From: Clostridiales bacterium
GTDB lineage: Bacteria > Bacillota > Clostridia > Christensenellales > Aristaeellaceae
Length of the DNA: 20,962 nt
Reading direction: 5' to 3'
Assembly (NCBI GenBank): GCA_004556545.1
Contig: SFGO01000086.1
Location: forward strand, 1-20,962
Under the pieces are notes generated by a model that was given only the letters and a program-made list of their open reading frames with translations, was not told the origin of the DNA and ran no database searches. Positions 17,429 through 20,962 of the stretch are shown in pieces. Made by a program: the position numbers and the translations under genes. Position 1 is the stretch's first letter. Each line of letters opens with the position of its first letter.

Positions 17429-18115
17429 TCAGTCCCGATTCCGGGAACGGGAGATCAAAATCAGCCGCAAAAGCTGCAGCGCACTGGAAATCACCGACGC
17501 CAGATAGGTCAGCGCTGCGGCGCTCAGCACCGCCTTCGCTCCCTGAAGCTCCTCCGCTTCCAGCACGCCGTCCAGCATGCCCAGCGCCCGCTTGCTAGCG
17601 TTGATCTCCACCGGCAGCGTCACCAGCGAAAACAAAAGCGTCAGACCGAAGCACAGAATGCCTACCGTCTGCAGAGGTTCCCAGCTGAACAGAAGTCCCG
17701 CCATAAAAATGGGCAGATACAGGCTGCTGCCGATGTTGACCACCGGCACCAGCGCCGAGCGCAGCTTCAGCAGGCCGTAACCGTCGTGCTCCTGCAATGC
17801 ATGGCCGCATTCGTGAGCCGCTACGCCCACCGCCGCCACGCTGTCGGAGCCGTACACCGAGTCGCTCAGCCGCAGGGTATTGCTGCGGGGATCGTAATGA
17901 TCGGTCAGCGAGCCGTTCACCCGGCTGATGGTCACGTTGGCGCTGCCGCCCCGGCTGAGCAGCATACGTGCCGCCTGTTCTGCCGTCAGGCCGCTTCTCG
18001 TCCTGACCCGGCTGTAGCGGTCGAAGGTGCTCTTTACCTTGAACTGCGCGTACAGGCCCAGCAGCAGGCCCGGAATGACCAAGATCATCGTCCAATCGTA
18101 ATAATAGAATGGCAT
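17429..18115 (-). CDS. YugP-type membrane zinc metallopeptidase
   Basis: A 228-aa membrane protein of the YugP / Zn_peptidase_2 family. A first helix (about 8-24) is followed by a soluble stretch with VNGSLTDHYDPRSNTLRLSDSVY. The zinc motif AAHECGHALQ follows (HEXXH form His101-Glu102-Cys-Gly-His105), then three further helices (about 118-138, 141-167, 194-220). It is predicted to cleave membrane or envelope substrates; the physiological target is unknown. The ATG at 18115 follows AGGAGGG by 7 nt. It is first in the operon with the helicase and the TraB/GumN gene and diverges from spoIIR. Confidence 0.92.
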   Translation of the reverse strand: MPFYYYDWTMILVIPGLLLGLYAQFKVKSTFDRYSRVRTRSGLTAEQAARMLLSRGGSANVTISRVNGSLTDHYDPRSNTLRLSDSVYGSDSVAAVGVAAHECGHALQEHDGYGLLKLRSALVPVVNIGSSLYLPIFMAGLLFSWEPLQTVGILCFGLTLLFSLVTLPVEINASKRALGMLDGVLEAEELQGAKAVLSAAALTYLASVISSALQLLRLILISRSRNRD

Positions 18116-18255
18116 TGTTTTCCCTCCTGATTCTTTTTCGTCCGCTTTCTCTGTTTCCGCTCCGCTTCCGCGTTGCCGGGAAAGAACAGTTTTCCCTGCT
18201 CACCGCCGGAAAACCCTTTCGTCGCGCAAATTTTCCGTGACGGGTAAAGTTTCCC

Positions 18256-18285
18256 GTATACGGCTTCCGTCCCCGGGACATGCTA
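18256..18285 (+). promoter_or_regulatory. Candidate sigma-F promoter of spoIIR
   Basis: GTATA (18256-18260), a 15-bp spacer and GGACATGCTA (18276-18285) match the forespore sigma-F consensus (GTATA, N15, GGNNANAHTR) at all but one informative position. A start near 18291-18292 leaves a very short leader beginning at the Shine-Dalgarno. The regulation agrees with B. subtilis, where spoIIR is in the sigma-F regulon. Confidence 0.7.
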
Positions 18286-18306
18286 ACGGCCGGGGAGGGA
18301 TTTTCT

Positions 18307-18981
18307 TTGCGTCCACTTCGACTGTTTCTGGCCGGTCTTCTGCTTCTGTCCGTGCTGACCTCTGCCCCGGCGGCGCTCGCCGACTATACGCCGGAGGAAA
18401 AGCAGTTGCTGGAGGCCTATCAAACGGGTGAGCTTCTGCGCCTGCACATTCTGGCGGACAGCGACGAGCCGGAAGCCCAGCGGATCAAGCTGGCCGTTCG
18501 GGACGCGGTTCTCGCGCGCTTTGGCGGCGAATGGAGCGAAGCGATCACTGCGGACGAGGCCTTCGCCCGCCTATGCTCCCTGCTTCCGCAGATCGAAACG
18601 CTGGCCCGGGAGACCGTCCGCCGATCGGGCTTCGACTGGCCTGTTTCCGCCGAGGCCGGGCTGCTCACCCTGCCGGAAAAGCGTTACGGGCAAATTGTTC
18701 TGCCGGAGGGCGACTACCGCGGCCTTCGGCTCACCATCGGCAGCGGCGAAGGCCGCAACTGGTGGTGCATCCTGTTCCCCCAGCTCTGTCTGGCGCTGGC
18801 GGACGAAGCGCCGTGGGTCTCTCCGGCCGCTGCTTCCGCAGAAGGGCTTGCTGAAGAGACTGCCGCCCCAACGCCGGAATTCCGCTGGGACAGTCTGCGG
18901 GTCCTGCGCTGCTGGCTGCTTTGGCCCTCAGCGGCGGACGCTGCGAACGTAGCTCACCCGGAAGGCGATCAGGGGCACTAA
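18307..18981 (+). CDS. spoIIR: Stage II sporulation protein R
   Basis: SpoIIR is made in the forespore under sigma-F and secreted to the intermembrane space, where it triggers SpoIIGA to process pro-sigma-E in the mother cell. The 224-aa product has a signal peptide (RPLRLFLAGLLLLSVLTSAPAALA). The conserved LRLHILADSDEPEAQRIKLAVRDAVL follows, and then EGDYRGLRLTIGSGEGRNWWCILFPQLC (Asn151-Trp-Trp-Cys154). The TTG at 18307 is chosen because GGGGAGGGA (18292-18300) lies 6 nt upstream. The in-frame ATG at 18280 falls inside the predicted -10 box and so cannot be in that transcript. The variable tail after about residue 180 runs 54 bp into the convergent gene. Confidence 0.92.
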   Translation: MRPLRLFLAGLLLLSVLTSAPAALADYTPEEKQLLEAYQTGELLRLHILADSDEPEAQRIKLAVRDAVLARFGGEWSEAITADEAFARLCSLLPQIETLARETVRRSGFDWPVSAEAGLLTLPEKRYGQIVLPEGDYRGLRLTIGSGEGRNWWCILFPQLCLALADEAPWVSPAAASAEGLAEETAAPTPEFRWDSLRVLRCWLLWPSAADAANVAHPEGDQGH

Positions 18982-19236
18982 AATCGCCGCCCCCAGCACC
19001 GCCGCGCCGCGCAGGCCGCCGATCAGCAGCGCCGCCACGCCCAGCGCAATGCTGAAAATGCCACTGGCCATGGAAATCACGCCGTACCGGCGGGCAAATT
19101 TTTCGTCCAGCTTGCCGGATTTTTGATCGGCCCAAAAATTGTTAATTAAGTCATACTGCCCCCGGAAGCGGATCATCGCCCCCATCCACAAATACAGGAT
19201 GCCGGTCAGCCACACGAGGATACACCAGAAAAGCAC
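18928..19236 (-). CDS. DUF3784-type small membrane protein
   Basis: This 102-aa protein has three hydrophobic segments (about 1-22, 54-74, 76-92). Between the first two lies the motif YDLINNFWADQKSGKLDEKFARRYG, which matches the LIN-F-AD-K-G pattern of DUF3784 proteins, whose function is unknown. The GTG at 19236 is preferred over ATGs at 19266 and 19257: AAGGGGG is 7 nt upstream, and this start aligns residue for residue with the homologue at 20753 (both place LIN at residues 30-32). Its end overlaps spoIIR by 54 bp, tail to tail. An extended -10 promoter lies just upstream. Confidence 0.78.
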   Translation of the reverse strand: MLFWCILVWLTGILYLWMGAMIRFRGQYDLINNFWADQKSGKLDEKFARRYGVISMASGIFSIALGVAALLIGGLRGAAVLGAAILVPLIAFRVSYVRSVRR

Positions 19237-19281
19237 AGGTTTTCCCCCTTTTTCCATCTTTGTCATTCCCTGCCGGGTTTC

Positions 19282-19290
19282 ATTATAGCA
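19282..19290 (-). promoter_or_regulatory. Extended -10 promoter of the DUF3784-type gene
   Basis: On the minus strand TGCTATAAT gives a perfect -10 with the TG extension. The -35 position (TTTTCT) is poor and overlaps the T-tract of the hairpin at 19309-19336. The expected start is about 19275. Confidence 0.65.
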
Positions 19291-19308
19291 AATCCGGCCC
19301 GAGAAGAA

Positions 19309-19336
19309 AAGCCCCTGCGTTTTTGTGCAGGGGCTT
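19309..19336 (-). repeat. Duplicated terminator-like hairpin, left copy (flanks repeat copy 3)
   Basis: AAGCCCCTGC pairs perfectly with GCAGGGGCTT around an 8-nt loop. On the minus strand it is followed by TTTTCTTCTC. It is a direct repeat of 19481-19508: 24 of 28 positions are identical, and all four differences are transitions in the loop. No minus-strand gene now ends here, so the gene it once served may be gone. Confidence 0.85.
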
Positions 19337-19481
19337 CAGAGTGTCAAAAAAGTGGAGGTGCAGGAGGCACTGCCTCCTGCCGGGGTTATAGGGGCAGCGC
19401 CCCTAACCCTTGTGCCGCAGCACATTTCCCGCAAGCTGTTTGCGGGCAATAGCGGCCAACTTGGGGTTTTCGACAGGCTGA
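19336..19481 (+). repeat. Dispersed structured repeat, copy 3 (compact, 146 bp)
   Basis: Same element as copy 2: start TCAGAGTGTCAAAAAAGTGG, end GGTTTTCGACAGGCTGA. Hairpin 1 is identical, hairpin 2 has an altered loop (GGGGCAGCGCCCC), hairpin 3 is GTGC / GCAC and hairpin 4 is slightly shortened (CCCGCAA / TTGCGGG). The outermost bases are shared with the flanking hairpins. The region is non-coding. Confidence 0.9.
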
Positions 19482-19508
19482 AGCCCCTGCATTTTCACGC
19501 AGGGGCTT
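19481..19508 (+). repeat. Duplicated terminator-like hairpin, right copy (flanks repeat copy 3)
   Basis: Direct copy of 19309-19336 with the identical 10-bp stem and four loop substitutions. No T-tract follows on the plus strand (AGCCGC). Confidence 0.85.
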
Positions 19509-19554
19509 AGCCGCATTCCTTTGGGCTGTCTGTATCCCTTTTCCATAAACGCTA

Positions 19555-19583
19555 TTGACACGGGCTGACGACAAGTATATAAT
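19555..19583 (+). promoter_or_regulatory. Consensus promoter of the Xre-DUF3169 operon
   Basis: TTGACA (19555-19560), a 17-bp spacer and TATAAT (19578-19583) match the consensus perfectly. Transcription should start near 19590, at the first base of the operator repeats. Confidence 0.9.
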
Positions 19584-19589
19584 ACGTTT

Positions 19590-19628
19590 TGACAATGATG
19601 ATTGTCATCATACATGACAAAACTGTCA
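19590..19628 (+). promoter_or_regulatory. Two tandem palindromic operators
   Basis: TGACAAT-N4-ATTGTCA (19590-19607) and TGACA-N4-TGTCA (19615-19628) share the same TGACA half-site and N4 spacing. Their centres are 23 bp apart, about two helical turns. Lying from +1 onward just ahead of the Xre gene, they are likely autorepressor sites. Confidence 0.7.
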
Positions 19629-19642
19629 AATGGAGGTTTGAG

Positions 19643-19864
19643 GTGGTACTGCAAAATCGTTTGAAGGTATTCAGGGCGATCCTGAATGTCAACCAGCAGG
19701 AAATGGGACGCTTGTGCGGCGTATCACGGCAGACCATCAGCCTGATCGAACGGGGCGATTATTCGCCGTCTGTTACCCTTGCGCTGACGATCGCCAAGGT
19801 ATGCGGTGTTACGGTGGAAGAAATCTTCTATTTACAGGAGGAGGCAGAAAATGAAAAAGGATGA
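19643..19864 (+). CDS. Small Xre-family (Cro/CI-type) HTH regulator
   Basis: The 73-aa protein is essentially one HTH_3 domain: LKVFRAILNVNQQEMGRLCGVSRQTISLIERGDYSPSVTLALTIAKVCGVTVEEIF. QQEMGRLCGV is helix 2 and SRQTISLIERG the recognition helix region. It should bind DNA as a dimer, plausibly at the palindromes 15-53 bp upstream. The GTG at 19643 is chosen over the ATG at 19589: GGAGGT is 5 nt upstream, the longer N-terminus (MTMMIVIIHDK) would be encoded by the operators, and the shorter form is the normal length. Its last 14 nt overlap the DUF3169-type gene, a common pairing of a small HTH regulator with a membrane protein. Confidence 0.9.
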   Translation: MVLQNRLKVFRAILNVNQQEMGRLCGVSRQTISLIERGDYSPSVTLALTIAKVCGVTVEEIFYLQEEAENEKG

Positions 19865-20642
19865 AATCAAAAACGCCAATCGCAAGGCCCTTCCGAAGTT
19901 TTTGCTTGTTTTAGCTCTGTGTATGGTCGTTGGCGGAGCGGTCGGCTATGGCTCCGCCAAATACGGATTGGATCAAATGGCAGGGACGTTCAAGGATGCG
20001 GGGGCATTTTTCGGGATGCACATTGCCCCTTGGCTGATGGTGGCGCTGGTTATTATTCTGCCGGCTGTCTGCATCCCTCTTTACCGGCATGCAACGAAGT
20101 TGCTGGGCGCGTGGGACGGGGAAAATGAGGACATCTCAGATGAAATCGACAGAAAGCTCTCGACCGCCATCTGGATTTCAAGCGCTTCCCTGGTTTTCTC
20201 CTATTTTCTCATTTCGGCGTCTTATTCGGGCGGCTTTGCGACTTTTGACAGCCGGAAAAGCACCCTTGTGCTTTGCATTGCGATTGCAGCCTTTTTCATC
20301 CTTATGATCGAGACGGTCATCATCCAGCAAAAGTGCGTGGACACTGCAAAGCAGACCAATCCCGAAAAGAAAGCGTCTATCTACGATATGAGATTCCAAA
20401 AGAAGTGGATGGAGGACTGCGATGAAGCCGAGAAGATCATGATCGGCAAATGTGCGTACAAGGCCTATGCCGCGACCAACACGGTCTGTAGTATTTTGGC
20501 CATGGTGCTTGCGATCTGCGCGCTCTTGTTTGAGATTGGCTTTTTGCCCTCGCTGGTGGTATGTCTTGTCTGGATCGTCAACCTGTCGGTGTACTGCAAG
20601 GAAGCCATGCGCTATTCCAAAGCCGGAAATAAAATCTCCTGA
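19851..20642 (+). CDS. DUF3169-type membrane protein
   Basis: The 263-aa integral membrane protein has a short charged N-terminus (MKKDEIKNANRKALPKF) and about six hydrophobic segments: 18-34, 53-75, 100-120, 138-156, 210-228 and 230-246. Between segments 4 and 5 lies a soluble loop with YDMRFQKKWMEDCDEAEKIMIGKCAYKAY. The KKW-DEAE-KCAYKAY pattern and layout fit DUF3169, whose function is unknown and which is often encoded after a small Xre regulator. The ATG at 19851 has AGGAGG upstream inside the HTH gene, so translation is coupled. It is probably controlled by the upstream operators. Confidence 0.8.
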   Translation: MKKDEIKNANRKALPKFLLVLALCMVVGGAVGYGSAKYGLDQMAGTFKDAGAFFGMHIAPWLMVALVIILPAVCIPLYRHATKLLGAWDGENEDISDEIDRKLSTAIWISSASLVFSYFLISASYSGGFATFDSRKSTLVLCIAIAAFFILMIETVIIQQKCVDTAKQTNPEKKASIYDMRFQKKWMEDCDEAEKIMIGKCAYKAYAATNTVCSILAMVLAICALLFEIGFLPSLVVCLVWIVNLSVYCKEAMRYSKAGNKIS

Positions 20643-20752
20643 GCACCAAACGCCCGCAAAAGAAAAACGGCAAGAAAAAAGGAATCGTGCTGGATTAAAC
20701 GCTTGGGATGATAAAGGTTAGACAAATCGGAATTTTTTGTGGAGGTATTTAT

Positions 20753-20962
20753 ATGATATTCCTAAAGGTATTGGCTGTAGTTCTGGGATTGGCCTTCCTT
20801 CTGTTTGGATACTTCATTTACTTTAAAAAGAAATACAATCTTATCAACGGTTTTGAGGCGGACTTCAAAGCCGGTCGGAAGAAAGAAGAATACGCAAAGA
20901 AAGTGGGAATGATAGAGTTTGTTGTTGGTATAGTTCTGCTTATCACAGGTGTTGCACTTATT
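20753..20962 (+). CDS. DUF3784-type small membrane protein, cut by window end
   Basis: The first 70 aa are visible. A membrane helix (about 4-25) is followed by KKYNLINGFEADFKAGRKKE and then a second hydrophobic segment (MIEFVVGIVLLITGVALI). It is homologous to the 102-aa protein at 18928-19236, with no gap needed between their first helices and LIN motifs. The ATG at 20753 follows GGAGG by 7 nt. It lies 110 bp after the DUF3169-type gene on the same strand with no clear terminator between, so it is probably co-transcribed. Confidence 0.8.
   Translation, partial: MIFLKVLAVVLGLAFLLFGYFIYFKKKYNLINGFEADFKAGRKKEEYAKKVGMIEFVVGIVLLITGVALI

Overview
The window looks like chromosomal DNA of a GC-rich, anaerobic, endospore-forming member of the Clostridia (gut Oscillospirales/Christensenellales type; the genus cannot be read from this sequence). 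The grounds are a SpoIIR engulfment-signal protein with a sigma-F-like promoter, single-chain pyruvate:ferredoxin oxidoreductase, pyruvate phosphate dikinase, strong AGGAGG ribosome binding sites, frequent GTG/TTG starts and low-GC-Gram-positive-type promoters.

Layout. 1-199: three tandem plus-strand hairpins, probably ending a gene left of the window. 200-1141 (-): secreted protein of four SH3b repeats. 1512-3310 (+): PRC-barrel protein, a 47-aa YtxH-like protein and an AI-2E/YtvI-type membrane protein. 3311-4059: no gene except a large copy of a dispersed structured repeat. 4064-4261 (-): 65-aa unknown protein downstream of ppdK (4382-7018, -). lgt - serine hydrolase - recX (7206-10091, +) overlap and form an operon that diverges from ppdK. 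PFOR (10253-13816, +) has its own consensus promoter, which overlaps a Rex-like palindrome. 14178-18115 (-): a compact operon of a YugP-type Zn peptidase, a nuclease-helicase fusion and a TraB/GumN-type protein. spoIIR (18307-18981, +) overlaps tail to tail with a DUF3784-type membrane protein (18928-19236, -). The last ~1.4 kb is less GC-rich: a small Xre regulator, a DUF3169-type membrane protein and a second, edge-truncated DUF3784-type protein.

Metabolically, PPDK and PFOR are adjacent steps of PEP/pyruvate fermentation, and each has its own promoter with a possible operator.

The most unusual feature is a repeat family of about 147 bp with three copies here (3659-4059 inverted, 13951-14099, 19336-19481). 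It has short terminal inverted repeats beginning TCAG, four internal hairpins, and in one copy two hairpin loops expanded by about 116 and 140 bp. Two copies sit between near-identical duplicates of a 28-29 bp terminator-like hairpin. That hairpin differs from locus to locus, as if the element inserts into terminators and duplicates the whole stem-loop. I recognise no named element that does this; database searching is needed to decide novelty.
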